Both the position numbers and the translations under genes were made by a program. Under the pieces are notes generated by a model that had not been told where the DNA came from, ran no database searches, and was given only the letters and a program-made list of their open reading frames with translations. From Colocasia esculenta (taxonomy: Eukaryota; Streptophyta; Magnoliopsida; Alismatales; Araceae), in contig CM024766.1 of the NCBI GenBank assembly GCA_014218235.1, forward strand, positions 72,529,207 through 72,593,206: a stretch of 64,000 nt of DNA. Reading direction: 5' to 3'. Shown piece after piece: positions 23,301 to 35,466 of the stretch (within the stretch, counting starts at the first letter, position 1; every line of letters starts with the position of its first letter).

Positions 23301-24268
23301 CCTTTGGTCGACTTCAAGTGGACGGTTTGTGCAGGTCGCAGCAGACGAGAAGGGGAAGAAGAACGGCTTGGTGTGGGTGATCTCCTGCTTCCCAGCCACC
23401 AAGAACTCCTCCACACGACCCCAAAAATATGTAAACTCATCCCCAAGGGTTTGGTTAAGAGTATTTAAGCATCCATGGCGTTTAGGAGTCCTATTGTAAC
23501 TAAGAAAGAAGAGTTGCGGTTTTGACATACTAGTTTCCTATTTTGAGGATTTCTTCCTCCATTTGAGTGTGTGGGGCTTTAGGAAACCTCCCCCCATAGT
23601 TAAGGATGAATTGGGCTACCAAGAATGCAAGATCTCTTCCCAATTCAACTCTAATTACCTCTTTCTAATTTCAGCTTATTTAGAGTTACAAATTTCCATG
23701 TATTTTCTAGCTTTATTTGATTTTTGGGTCATATGTTGTCCATTGGCCCAATTATGATATTGGGTCATTAATATATAATGTTGGAAGTCTCTCCAACACT
23801 CTTATTTAATTTATGATTGCGTCGTATTTCCGTGTTAACGATTTTCTGACTTATTTTCTATTTTGGATAATCAGTCACAATAACTCTTAAACTAGCCCAA
23901 ATAATTTTTATTGAACCAAATTTCTTGATGGGTCATTAGAAGATATTATTTGAAGTCTGTTTATGATTTTTATTTAATTTTTTGACTCATCCAAGTACGT
24001 GTGATAATGATTTTTTGGCTTATTTATGAATTACGATAATAAGTCACAAAACACTTTAAACTTGGCTATTCCGATTTTTCTTGGCACAAATTGCTTTGTG
24101 GAACATTTAGTAATAATGTTTAGGGTTGATTTATAATTTTTATGAAATTTACTGATGTGTTTTACAACATGCGATGATGATACGTATGTTTAAATACTCT
24201 GGTATTATGAAAATTATTTATTTCTATTTATTCAATTTCTTACCTATTAAATTTTTCTGGGTGCTACA
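20397..24268 (-). repeat. Solo LTR B (gypsy), 3.87 kb
   Basis: Perfect 5-bp duplications TGAAT (20392-20396 and 24269-24273) flank one LTR with no interior, the product of recombination between two LTRs. It is the reverse-oriented relative of solo LTR A: its right end gggtgctaca pairs with the start TGTAGTACCCC of A. A GCGACG / GTCGCG array lies at about 22180-22380 and the shared core at about 21645-21760. Short open frames inside have counterparts in A but are not recognisable proteins. The leftmost bases ttcacgtcc suggest a TG-to-TT end change. Confidence 0.88.
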
Positions 24269-24273
24269 TGAAT

Positions 24274-24863
24274 AGATTACCACCAAATTTAAAATTAAAT
24301 AGTACTCAAATTCGAAATTAAGATGGATATGAAGAACTGGTGTGAACACAAATAGAGATTAAATCTAATTGTGTATGCAGAATGTGAATTCGAGATTGAT
24401 AAGTGAAGGAAGTGAAGACAATCAATTGTGCCTATCAAACATCTAGCATTTGAGCAAAACAAACCATAGGACACAAAGATTTAAGGTGGTTTGGATTACA
24501 CAAGTTGTGTATCCTACATCCACCATCCACACACACATATCAAACTGCTTAGCAACAAGTTCAACACACACAATTGCACACACACGATCTGTGATGTTCA
24601 AAGTCTTAGATCAGATTACACAAATGTGAATTGAGCACAAGGATTGCTCAATTCACCAGCACACACTTTGAATTGATGAAATGAAGTATAAAGGAAGAAA
24701 TTAGAGCTTAGAAAGAATAGATGAGAGAATCAAATTCTCGAGGTTCTTCATCCAGATCTTCTTCTGACTTCAGATTGTAGATGAACTGGTGTGAATGCTT
24801 GAGCTCTGATGACGAATTTGCCCCAATTTGATCTCTTGACACGAATCTTTTGGTTGTTGGTCC
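24274..24863 (-). repeat. Copia-1 3' LTR, second fragment
   Basis: It matches 49465-50060 of the 5' LTR almost base for base and ends in ggtcc, the left duplication of solo LTR C. The target duplication copy for solo LTR B precedes it (24269-24273). Confidence 0.88.
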
Positions 24864-26991
24864 TGTTGCCCAGATAGCAAGCCCAGAGGTGGGGGGGGGG
24901 GGTGAATGGATTGCAAAAAATTCTTCTTCTAAAAATTCTTGTAAATAAACACACTTGACAAACGACACTAAGATCAATAGTTAGAGTTAGTTTTAATCAA
25001 GACAAAGAGAACAATCAAATAGACAAAAGAAAATTGTATCCTGTTTCGGATCTCCTATCCCAAGGAGTCCTACATCCAGTCCCCAAGCAACTACTTGGGA
25101 TTCCACTAAACAAGGGTACAGTCCCCCTTAAGGACACTTACACATCCAGCAATAGCTGGCCTTCTCTTCTCTACTAGAAGAGGGATCACTCCACCTGATG
25201 CAATAGGTCTTCTCTTCTCACCCGAAGAGGAAAACTCACAGGAAATGAGTTGAAAGAGACATGCCCCAAGACCAAGCTTATAGAAAATGCTTGATCTGAG
25301 GCGAAGTCTGAGAGATACAAGATTAGCACAGATGCACTCTCTCACAAATCAATGCAAGCCCCCAAAGACAAATGCAATAATCTCATAGAGAGCTAAGAGC
25401 TGCAAAAAATTCGAATGGACGAGATGGCTCTAGTTTTTCGTCAGGTGACTAAGATCTTAAAACTTCTCAAGGGTTCAAAGAAGCAGTTGTTTTTCCTTTG
25501 AGTCACCAGTCTTCTTTTATCTTCTTGAAATCATTTTACTGTTGAAGTATCCGTTGAAATATCTGTTGTCTCACATCTTCATGCACGTTGGAGTGTTTGG
25601 TAAAAAGGAGAGAGCAAGTGAGCCTGCAGTCATTAATGCTTGGATAGACACACATACTCAAGGAAAGATTGTCTGAATCTTATATCCTCTTGTCAGGTTG
25701 ACAGGTCCAACTTTAAGACGTGTGTTTCCTCCGGAAACCCTGCACAAAATAAATGTTGACACCTAGACAACTTATCTTTGTCTAAACTGTCAATCAATAT
25801 TAGAAGTTGTGTTGTATGAAGATACACTAGAAGGGAAATGCCATTCTGTCATTGACTTTGTGTGAATAGGCAAGATAGGTAAAAGATATATCGTGTAGAG
25901 TTGTGTACTGTCACAATAAATGTTAGACAATGTAGGATACAACATGCTTTTGCGGGAAAACTTTGAAATCCACAATGATTTGAAATACATTTGAATATCA
26001 TGTGGAATGGAACTAAAGAATGGTTAAAAGAAGATTTAAACGAGAATGTTGGACAGCTATCTAAAATGTAATCAATAATAGAGGGTTGATGTATTTAGAC
26101 AAACTATACTCAGAGAGACTCGATGTTGATATTAAATCATTGTTATAATCATATGTTAAGTAAGAATGTAATCATGTTGAAATCAAGTCGATGTGAGCAT
26201 AATCCTTGTATTAATGAAATTGATGTTCTGTACAAAGTTGTTGTTTAACTGAAGTCGATGTGCTGATGAAGTCGTTGTTTGAAACGAAGTCGATATAAGC
26301 ATGAAGTCGTTGTTCTACTGAAATCGTTGTTTCAACCAAATCGTTGTAACAATAACCAAATCGTTATGGCGACCAAATCGTTGTTTAAGTGAAATAGAAT
26401 CGATGTAGCGAGCAAGTCATTGTTTAAGTGAAACAGAATCGATCTAGCGACCAAGTCGTTGTTTAAGTGAAACAGAATTGATGTAGCAACCAAGTCGTTG
26501 TTTAAGTGAAATAGAATCGATGTAGCGACCAAGTCGTTGTTTAAGTGAAATTGAATCGATGTAGCGACCAAGTCATTGTTTAAGTGAAACATAATCGATG
26601 TAGCGACCAAGTCATTGTTTAAGTGAAACATAATCGATGCAGCGACCAAGTCGTTGTTTCTATGAAGTCGTTGTTTAAGTGACTTATGAAATCGTTGTTT
26701 CTATGAAGTCGTTGTTTAAGTGACTTATGAAATCGTTGTGGGGATGAAATCGATGTTCTTGTAAAGAAATCGTTGTTCTATCAAGGAAGTTGATGTGCAC
26801 TTAGACAAAACATATGCATTGAACTTCAAATAGTAGTGTGTGTAGACAACTTACAGATTTTGCTTGAATTATTTCCTGTGGATAAACTTCAGAATATGTT
26901 GTTATAAAATACTTTTCAAAGTTTTGTTAATCACCAAATATATATATATATATAATTAATAATAAATTATATGGAGATGGACTGATCATCA
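24864..26991 (-). repeat. Solo LTR C (copia-type), 2.13 kb
   Basis: It starts TGTTGCCCAG, ends ACTGATCATCA and is flanked by perfect GGTCC duplications (24859-24863 and 26992-26996). The uninterrupted site is seen in the 5' LTR at about 50056-50062. A G run followed by tgaat near the left end, as in the other copia LTRs here, suggests minus orientation. The stretch 26160-26790 is a dense array of AAGTCGTTGT-like words. Confidence 0.85.
26399..26671. repeat. About seven tandem copies of a 39-bp unit in solo LTR C
   Basis: Each unit starts aatcgatgtagcgaccaag and ends gtttaagtgaaacag, with a few changes per copy. Because 39 is divisible by three, the minus strand has an open frame of 13-residue repeats (MFHLNNDLVATSI), which is a by-product and not evidence of a gene. 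Two further copies of a related unit of about 43 bases follow to about 26750. Confidence 0.9.
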
Positions 26992-26996
26992 GGTCC

Positions 26997-27733
26997 TTGG
27001 AGCTTTAGCAGAGCACTGGGGAGCCTTCCTCTAGTTGCTTCTGAACCTTGGAAAGAGTGTGGTGGCTCCTTAGTCTGAAAAGGAGGCAAAGGAGTCTTTA
27101 TATAGGTATGTCCCTATCTCACATGTACATTGGGATTCATGTGTACGAGAATAGGATGCCCTAATAAAGAGCACATGCGTCTCATGTGTTGCCGTTGGGA
27201 CGGCGGTTGTCGATAGACGCAAGAAGGTTGCCGATAACTACTGTCGCAAATCCTCTATCCAGAACTAAATCCTTGATTATTTAGCTGAGCTGTCCACATA
27301 CACATCCTGGTTGTCGACAACTACTACTCGACTTGATTTTTTTAGAAGCTTGTTGATGAGGGCTATCACTGGTTGTCGACAGACAAGTCTGTGGTTGTCG
27401 ACAATTACTATCTTGAATCTCTTCAACTTTAGATAGAGCTTGGTATTTGTGGATTCCCTTGAATCATGTATTTTCCTACAAGCAAGTATCATCAACTTAG
27501 ATATCATTAACAAAAGTTTATGAATCAAAGTGAAATATTCTTTACTAGGTAAGGGCCATGACTTCATGTCCACAGTTGTGTGTTGACATGTGAGTCACAA
27601 GTGTCGACACATCAGTTCAATCAAGTAAGCTTCTTGTGTTCATCATCAAGATACATCATCGTCAAGTCACACATGATGTATGTCATCATCAAAACATATT
27701 GAAACAATATATGTGCACACAATTAACTCAACA
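26997..27733 (-). repeat. Copia-1 3' LTR, third fragment
   Basis: It continues the LTR from the GGTCC site and ends acaattaactcaaca, identical to the end of the 5' LTR. Exact TGTCGACA palindromes lie at 27312, 27374 and 27396. Confidence 0.88.
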
Positions 27734-27790
27734 TACTCCCTCTTTTTGATGATGACAAAAAATACAATCATGTTTCTCCCCCTTTTCGAC
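27734..27790 (-). promoter_or_regulatory. Copia-1 doubled polypurine tract
   Basis: Two pyrimidine-rich runs on the plus strand, actccctcttttt next to the LTR and ctcccccttttc about 40 bases further in, read as purine tracts on the minus strand. The same pair occurs beside the Copia-2b 3' LTR. Multiple polypurine tracts before the 3' LTR have been reported for Sireviruses. Confidence 0.75.
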
Positions 27791-27987
27791 AACATTCAAA
27801 AAGAAGGAATTGTCAGTAAGGCAGATTGAACATTAAAGAAATAAGATGTGATTTCATCATTCAGAAGGTATTCAATCATCACATTTGACAGACACATAGC
27901 ATACATATGCATTTCAATGATTGACAAAAAAAAAATCTTAGGCACCTCTACCCAACCTTGTTCCCAATTTTTTTTTTCAACACAAGT

Positions 27988-29393
27988 CTAAGGATTGTTA
28001 TCCCCAGGAGGAGTAGGATGATGTGGACCCTGAGCTCCAAAGAAGGACAAGTTATCATCTTGAGGATTGGGTGGATTGTAGAAATTCTGGAGATGTCGAA
28101 AATCATCACAAAGCTTCATTAGACCATAGTTTATGCCATCTAAATGTTTCTGATGATGATCGTGACTTTCTTCAATGGCATCCGGTCTAGTGTTCAGATG
28201 CTGCTTCAATTGATCCAATTGATTGTCAATATGTTGTGTGATGGTTGTCTGAAATTTAAGCAACTGATCAACAAGGAATTCTTTTATATCTCCAGATGAT
28301 GGAACTTGATGTGCAGTTTGAATATCTGGTTTAGTTGTAATGTTTGGTATATCCTCATGGATTTCAGAAATGTCCATATGCACCTTGTTGTGGCTCATCT
28401 TTATCATTTTCCTCTTCTTCAAAATCTTGTTCTTCCTCAGCCTCTTGACCTTTTAGAGTTCTTGTAACTCTTCCTTCAATCATTTTATATCCCATTCTGT
28501 GTGCAGTGGTGATATCATATGCACTTTTGCTTCTGAGGGTGACAATCTCACCCGAGGTAATAGGAATCCCAACAAAGGATAGAATTGTAGTTATGGAACA
28601 GGCATATGGCATGGAGCCTTTGGGATTATTGTAGCATTGTTTGATAAGGTCATACATGATAGTTGGAAGATTTATTTGTTGGCCTTGAAGAAAATAGTAG
28701 AAGAGGATTTTGTGAACCTCAGTGACAAGTTCTCTACTACCATCTTTTGGAACAATGAGAGTAGTGAATATATGATGGATCATCCAATGGAGAGGTGGAA
28801 AAGTGTTGACGTTCAATTTGGCAAAAGCTTTGGTGGGATCATAAGGCTATTGAGCGATTAGGGTATAGTAGTCAGAAGTGTGTAAATGGGTAAGAAAGAC
28901 ATCAGCCCTAGAATTTGGTATTTTTAAGGCTCGACTGAAGATATTTGGGGTGAGTTTTAAAGGTGATACCCATGACAGTGGAGTAAAATTTTTGTTCTTC
29001 AGACATACCCAGATTGTTGAAAAACTCTATAACAATTGTTGGAGAGTATTTATTTTGTGATTTCAAAAAGGGAAGCCATTTTCGTTGATTGAACAGAACT
29101 TCCAGACTTTGAAATGTGTCTTCAAGAGAAGGAAAATTCACAAATCTAGGCTGCATTATTTTCTTGAATACACCACGAACTCTACCTAGATCAAGGTTCT
29201 GGGGCACATTCAACTCTGGGGTATGATATGCACTATGCTTGCTTCTACGCTCTACAGGAACCCTAGAACTGTCAGAAACATCTTGAGAGGATCTTCGTTG
29301 ACGTGAGGGGACCATCTTCTGCCTCGTGGACATGCTGAGGATGTAGCAGAATGAGGAATGAATTAAAGGAAGAAGATAGAAGAGGGATAGCAA
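27988..29393 (-). pseudogene. Copia-1 extra (env-like position) ORF
   Basis: Three open stretches in three frames (28908-29393, 28364-28816, 27988-28422) form one decayed ORF of perhaps 450 residues between RNase H and the 3' LTR. Recognisable parts are KWLPFLKSQNKYSPTIVIEF with FYSTVMGITF, and FYYFLQGQQINLPTIMYDLI. These resemble the plant-specific domain often called putative plant transposon protein, found in extra ORFs of plant retroelements. The C-terminal part is acidic and then rich in Gln, His and Asp, probably helical. I see no signal peptide or clear membrane segment apart from a short hydrophobic start, so the position is env-like but the product is not shown to be an envelope. Confidence 0.65.
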
Positions 29394-31229
29394 TGGGGAG
29401 GGACACTAGAGATGTTGCCCTGAAGGGAGAGAGGGGTTATGTTTAAAAAGGATGAGAGGCGGCTATTGGTGGAAAATGAAGGGGTGAAGAGGTGTGTGTA
29501 GACAACTAGGGTTATTGAAAACCCTTTGAAAGTGAACTGACACAAGAGAACCGAATGAGATGTGAACCGATTCAAAGTCTGATTGGAACTGGGTTTCGAT
29601 TATCGGCAACCACTAGGTCGTCTATCGACAACCACTGAGAGAAAATGCACAGAACTGGCATTGATCAGTACAAGATGAGAATGAGTGTTCAATACATATT
29701 TGAGAGATAGAATAGTGTGATGCACTCATTACAAAATTTCATATTCAATGATAGTAATGTATTTCATTTTTCACAATGATTTGGAGATAATATTCTAGGA
29801 GTCTTGGTTAATGTAGCAAAAAGAATGCACCTTACAAAATAGATTTATATAAAATAACTCATTGAATGAGATCTTTGTTGAAGAGTCACTTATGTCTTTA
29901 TAATGTGAAGTTCAGTCGACGCTTGACATGAATATTCAAATTAGCATTTGATAGAAAACATTAAGAATGAACTTGATTGAATGAAAGGAGGCTTCACTCT
30001 ATTTCAATTTTCAGAAAATTTGTATGTTTTTATGGGGTAGGTGGTAATTAAGTTTTGTATACACCTTTTGACTTGAAGACAGACATTTGTGATGCCAATA
30101 CCCCTTGTTACTTAGTATAGTTAACTATCATACCATGAACAAAGGTGACTGTTTGACTTTTTTATGTGAAGATAGATATTTGTGATGCCAATGTCTCCAG
30201 TTACTCAGTAATTAACCATCATTGCTCTGTCTTTTCTCTTTTAAAAAAAATAATTTAAGAAACAAGTAGCTTTCCTCCTTCCTTTTTTATTATTATTTTT
30301 AAGTTTAATGAATGTTTGAGGTCAAAGGCAAATTCATAACATTAAGGTCAAGAGTCTTCTTACTTATCAAAGCATTTCAGATATAAGGTCACCCACAAAA
30401 AGATTATTCAATAGAGTCATTTTAAGAAATTAGATTTGTTCAGTGTTTTTCTAGATGATACATGCCTTAACTCATTCACAGATCATTATTTCAAAATCAT
30501 TGTGGTTAATTGAATGCCTTGTTTACCATTTGATTATGAAAAGTTGTAAATAGTATAAGTTGTCAGTTCTCCCCCTTAAAGATGTAATTAATAATCTCAT
30601 TCAAGAGAGAGTTTCAACAAAGTATGTCTAAGAAATGTTGGATTATGAAAAATGAAGGACATGAACTTGCAAGTTATTTGTCGACAACCAGAGGACATGT
30701 GTCGACAAGAACTGAACCACAAAAACATTGAATTCTGAAAAGAAGATCTGTCGACAACAAGGTTTTAAGCTTGTCGACAGCTACTGTAGAGACAGAACCA
30801 TTTCAATCAGAAGAAGATTGTCTGTTAGCAGATCATGAAGATTGTCGACGTGACAGAGATGAAAAGCTGATTTTCAAGTACCTCACTCAAGGATCCTTTT
30901 AACTCACTCCTTCTTAGCATGTGCAAAATATAAAATGATTTTCAAGCAATAACAAAAGTTTTATGCCTAATAATATGCATAGAAAATCGTGGGCATGAAC
31001 AAATGTACATAAACAGGCACTTTATTCAAAAGAGAAATTATCAAAATCAAAAGTTCTGATTTGATGACCTTTATGCAAGAAAGGACTATTGATACTTAGT
31101 GAAGGATTTTCCTCACGTATAATGATAGTTTCCAGACAAGCATGACTTGTCCTTCCACATGTCACTATTTGATATACCACATAGTCGTTACATAAGAGGT
31201 TAGATTATGTACAATTTTCAAGGAGAATT
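29394..31229. other. Copia-1 spacer between RNase H and the extra ORF
   Basis: No coding sequence is seen. It holds four exact TGTCGACA sites (30679, 30700, 30749, 30772) and a pyrimidine run at 30571. The block at about 30050-30330 (gttactcagt, cattgctctgtct, an A-rich run) has a clear counterpart in Copia-2b at about 58760-58960, so some of the spacer is conserved between related elements. Confidence 0.7.
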
Positions 31230-32600
31230 TCAATTCATGTTGGAAGTGAATCTATCCTCTGCCAGGGGTTTTGTAAAGATGTCAACCACTTGTTTTTCTG
31301 TTGGAATGAAATTTAGTTCAATGTTTTTGTTGGCAACTTCATCTCTCAAAAAATGATGTCTTATTTCTCTATGTTTAGTTCTCGAGTGTTGAATTGGGTT
31401 TTTTAGAAAGATTGATTGTACTTGTGTTGTCACATAGGATATTTGTGAATCCAATATCAATGTTGTAATCAAGCAACTGACTTTTGATCCACAATATTTG
31501 AGCTGCACAGCTCCATGTAGCAATATATTTTGCCTCTGTAGTGGAGAGTGCAACTGAGTGTTGCTTCTTGGATGCCCACGATACTATGCAACCTCCTAGA
31601 AATTGACAAAACCCACTAGTGCTTTTCCTATCGATTTTAAATCCAGCATAGTCAGTATCTGAGTAAGAAATCAAATTAATGTTGCAACCAACTGGATACC
31701 ATAAACCAAAATCACATGAACCAGAGAGATATCTAAAAATTCTCTTAACTGCAAGCAAATGACTTTCTCTAGGACTAGATTGAAATCTAGCACAGAGACA
31801 AACACTAAATTGTATGTCAGGTCTACTTGCAGTAAGATATAGGAGAGAGGCAATCATACCTCTGTATTGTTTTGCATCTACCAGTTTACCTTTTTCATCA
31901 TTTTTCCATTTTAATACTTGTGCTCATCGGTGTAGATGCTGGCTTGGCTTGTTCAAAGTGAAATCTCTTCAGCAACTCTTTGACATATCTCTCCTTATTG
32001 ATGAAGAATCCATCTTCAAATTGTTTAACATACAGACCAAGAAAAAATTGCAACTCACCCATAAGACTCATTTCAAATTCACTGTGCATATGTTTAGAAA
32101 ATTCTTCATGCATTGCCTCATATACTTGATGAAGCATATGTTTGATGAAGGATTAGTGGAGCCAAAGATTATGTCATCCCCATATACTTGAACAACAATG
32201 ATATGATTGTGGACACATTTGTGAAAAGAGTTTGATCCACCTTACCTCTGGAATAACGTTTACTCACAAGAAAGTTGCTCAGTCTATCATACCATGCCCT
32301 TGGTGCCTGCTTCAAACCATAAAGTACTTTGTGCAATTTGTATACATGGTTAAGTTTATTAGGAATTTCAAAGCCTAGTGATTGTGCAACAAAAAGTTCT
32401 TCCTTAATATAACCATTCAGAAAAGCAATTTTTACATCCATTTGAAACATCTTGATTTTATTTGAGCAAGCATATGCTAACAGAATTCTCACAGCCTCTA
32501 GCCTAGCTACGGGTGCAAAGGATTCCTCAAAATCTACCCCAAATTCTTGATTGTACCATTTTGCAATCAAGTGTGCTTTATTCCTTATGACTTTTCATTT
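31230..32600 (-). pseudogene. Copia-1 reverse transcriptase and RNase H
   Basis: Reverse transcriptase shows EFGVDFEESFAPVARLEAVR, DVKIAFLNGYIKEELF, LYGLKQAPRAWYD and a catalytic site reading VYGDDIIFG near 32165-32190, where most copia elements have YVDD. RNase H shows a DTDYAGFKIDRKSTSGFC region, SWASKKQHSVALSTTEAKY and CDNTSTINLSKKP, and the frame ends at about 31230. Frameshifts near 32170, 31900 and 31400 break the frame. Domain order after integrase identifies Ty1/copia. Confidence 0.9.
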
Positions 32601-33918
32601 AATTTATTTTTGAAAACCCACCTAGTTTTGATTATTGAATTTTCTGGGGTTTTAGGTACTAGGCTCCAAATATTGTTCCTCTAAAATTGATTTAATTCTT
32701 CATGCATTGCCTCTACCCAAGAAATGTCTTTTAAGGCTTCTTCAACGTTCTTAGGTTCCACTTGATATATGAAGGCCATTTGATCTTGTTCAATGATATT
32801 TCTAAAATGAGATCTAGTTTGAACTTTGTCATTCACATTTCCTATGACATTCTCAAGAGGGTGATCTTTTGAGTGTCTGACATTTGTTATTGTTGATCCA
32901 TGTTGTTGATCTACTAAAGGTCTGTCGACAACCTCTATTTGGTCTGTCAATAGATTCTTTTCAATTTCCTCTTCATGCATTTCTTCTTCGTTTTCATCAT
33001 ATCTGCAAGCATTTGAATCATCAGTCTTTGCATAAAGCTCATCAAAGACAACATGTGGAGTTTCTTCCACTGTTTTGTTCTTGAGGTTAAACACTCTGTA
33101 AGCCCTAGAATGTTCAGAATATCCTAAGAAGACTCCTGGATCACTCTTTGCTTCAAATTTATCTAGGTCTATCTTGTCATTGTTATGAATGAAAATCTTG
33201 CAACCAAAGACTCTGAAGTACCCAATGTTTGGTTTTTTACCTTTTAGAAGTTCATATGTGGTTTTCTTTATTACAGGTCTTACCATAGCTCTATTCAAGA
33301 TGTAGCATGATGTGTTCACAGCTTTTACCCAGAAATTTCTTGACAGTTGACTCTCCACCAGAAGTGTGCGAGCCATTTCCACCAACGTTCTGTTCTTTCT
33401 CTCTACCACTCCATTTTGTTCTGGAGTTCTCGGAGAAGACAATTTATGTTCAATTCCTTTATCCATACAGAATTCAAAAAATATATTACTATCAAATTCT
33501 CCCCAATGATCAGTAAGGATTGAACAAATTTTGTTGGTGTTTCCATGCTTAATTTTATTAAAAAAGGTTTCAAATTTTTTGAGAGTTTCATTTTTATGAG
33601 CTAAAAACATGACCCAAGTGAACCTAGAGAATCATCTACAATGACAAAACCAAAGTGTTTGCCATTGAGACTAAGTGTTCTAGTAGGTTCAAATAGGTCC
33701 ATGTGCAACAGTTCAAAGGGTTTTAAAGTGATTATTGGTGCAATAGATTTGAATGATTTTCTTGTTTGTTTACCCTGTGCACATGTATCACAAAAACTCA
33801 GTTCATTTATTGAATGAATTTCAAGAGGACCTTTAACTAGTTTTAATCTCATGAGTTTATTCAAACACTATAACTTGCATGTCCTAACCTACGGTGCCAC
33901 AAATGAAATTGGTCATTT
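32601..33918 (-). pseudogene. Copia-1 integrase
   Basis: The zinc region reads HLWHRRLGHASYS then LSFCDTCAQGKQTRKSFK. The catalytic residues are all visible: Asp in HMDLFEPTRTL, Asp in ILTDHWGEF and Glu in NGVVERKNRTLVEMARTLL. The C-terminal part (VFLGYSEHSRAYRVFNL) is typical of copia integrase. Frameshifts at about 33605 and 33850 and a few stops inactivate it. The long tail before reverse transcriptase is rich in Glu and Asp. Integrase would join element DNA to the target, making the 5-bp duplication seen at the ends. Confidence 0.9.
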
Positions 33919-34330
33919 TTATTTGCAACAAGACACACATTTTTTTTTGGGTTCATTTAAATCAAGTAGGTAAATGTTATTGACTCTATTGCCAGAAAAT
34001 TTAATAGTTCCTAATTCCTTATCAATTATATGACATGCTTCTGAATCAAAGATCACTTTGTAGCCTTTATCACACAATTGACTGATGTTTAGCAAATTAT
34101 GATTAAGGCCTTCTACAAGTAACACATTTTCAATAGAGTTAGAAGCATTCTTACCTACCTTACCTGTGCCAATAATATGACCCTTATTATTACCTCCAAA
34201 AAGAACTTGACCACCATCTCTTTCAACAAGCAAGCAAAATTTCTCAGTCTCCCGTCATGTGCCTTGAGCAGCCACTATCTAGATACCACTTATTTTGATT
34301 TTGGGCTGCTAGACATTCCTGCAAAAGCAA
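33919..34330 (-). pseudogene. Copia-1 protease and pre-integrase region
   Basis: The active site YLDSGCSRHMTGD lies near 34260-34300, followed by a stop. Then comes the pre-integrase stretch with GKVGKNASNSIENVLLVEGL and NLLNISQLCDKGYKVIF, typical of copia polyproteins. The protease would process Gag-Pol. Confidence 0.85.
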
Positions 34331-35461
34331 ATCAGAAGAGGAAATTTGGTACCCAAATTACTTTGGGTCCCATACTTTCATCTACACTAGAAAGTAAATG
34401 CTTTGGAATCCACATTTGTTTGCATTTTATCATACTCACTTTATGCCAACAATGTAACTCAGTGTGGCCAAGATTTTTGCAATAGTCATATGTTGGGGTT
34501 TGATTTCTTGAGATTTTCTTGTTGTTGTTCTGCACATGTGGATTTCTATTGATTTGTAGTTTTTGTTCACCTTAATGCCTTGTTGGTCTTGATCTGTCGA
34601 CAGACTGCCATACTTGTTGACAGTTAAAGTTAAAATTTTGATGTGAATACCTGTCAACAGGCAATCTCACTTGTCGACAAGTCCGATTCTTTTGCTTGGA
34701 TTTCTTTTCATTCAAATCTTTATTTTCAAGATAAACTTGCTTATTTGCATTTGACTTGTTCTGAACAAATGATGTAATCAATGTTTGTCTAAACTTCTTT
34801 TGTTTTTCATTTTGAAATTCTAGTCCATGTTTTGTTGTGTTTGTTCTGACTCCTAGCACAGCATCAAGATTTTCTTTGCCTTTCCCAAACCTTGATAAGG
34901 TTTCATTCTTATCTTTTAGTTCTTTTTGTGCTTCTTCCATTTTCTTCTGAAGTTTATTTTTCACACAGTCAAGTTCAACATAAAGATTTTATTTTACATT
35001 TTTCAATAGATTTACTTCTTTGTTTAGAAATTCAATTTGTTCAACTACATTTGAGTTATGCATAAGATTATTGATTTTCTTCTTTAATGCCTAATTTTCA
35101 TAGCGATATTCACAAAAGATTTTCAAATAACACAGTGTAAGCCTCTTCCCACTCTTCAATAGTATAGCTTTCAAAAGAGGAATTTACCTCACTAGTGTCA
35201 TCACTTCTAGCCATGAGACATGTAATTTTTTCATCTTCAGATTCCTCTTGATCTATATCATCTTCATCACTCCATGTAGCCATCATGGCTCGCGGCTTCT
35301 TGTATGCAAACTTCTTTTTGATCAGCTTCTTCTGGAGCTCTAGGCTTTCACCTCTCATATGCCCCTATTTTTTGCATTCATAATAAATAATTATATCATT
35401 CTTTTTGTTAGAGTCATGCTTGATTGAAAAATCTTTCTTAAGAGGAGTTTTGAAATTACCT
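34331..35461 (-). pseudogene. gag: Copia-1 gag, C-terminal part with coiled coil and zinc knuckles
   Basis: Directly after the Gypsy-4 insertion the frame holds a knuckle remnant YYECKK-stop-GHMRGE (about 35340-35390), then an acidic stretch (SDEDDIDQEESEDEK), then a Lys/Glu-rich region that looks like a coiled coil (LQKKMEEAQKELKDKNETL, about 34900-34965). A second knuckle TYDYCKNLGHTELHCWHK lies near 34440-34500. A coiled-coil gag tail is a reported Sirevirus trait. Exact TGTCGACA sites occur inside the coding part at 34595 and 34672. Stops and shifts are frequent. Confidence 0.8.
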
Positions 35462-35466
35462 TGCCC

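Noticed and set aside
26332..26649. Minus-strand frame of eight 13-residue repeats
   Set aside because: It is the translation of a 39-bp tandem repeat inside a solo LTR; the unit length alone keeps the frame open.
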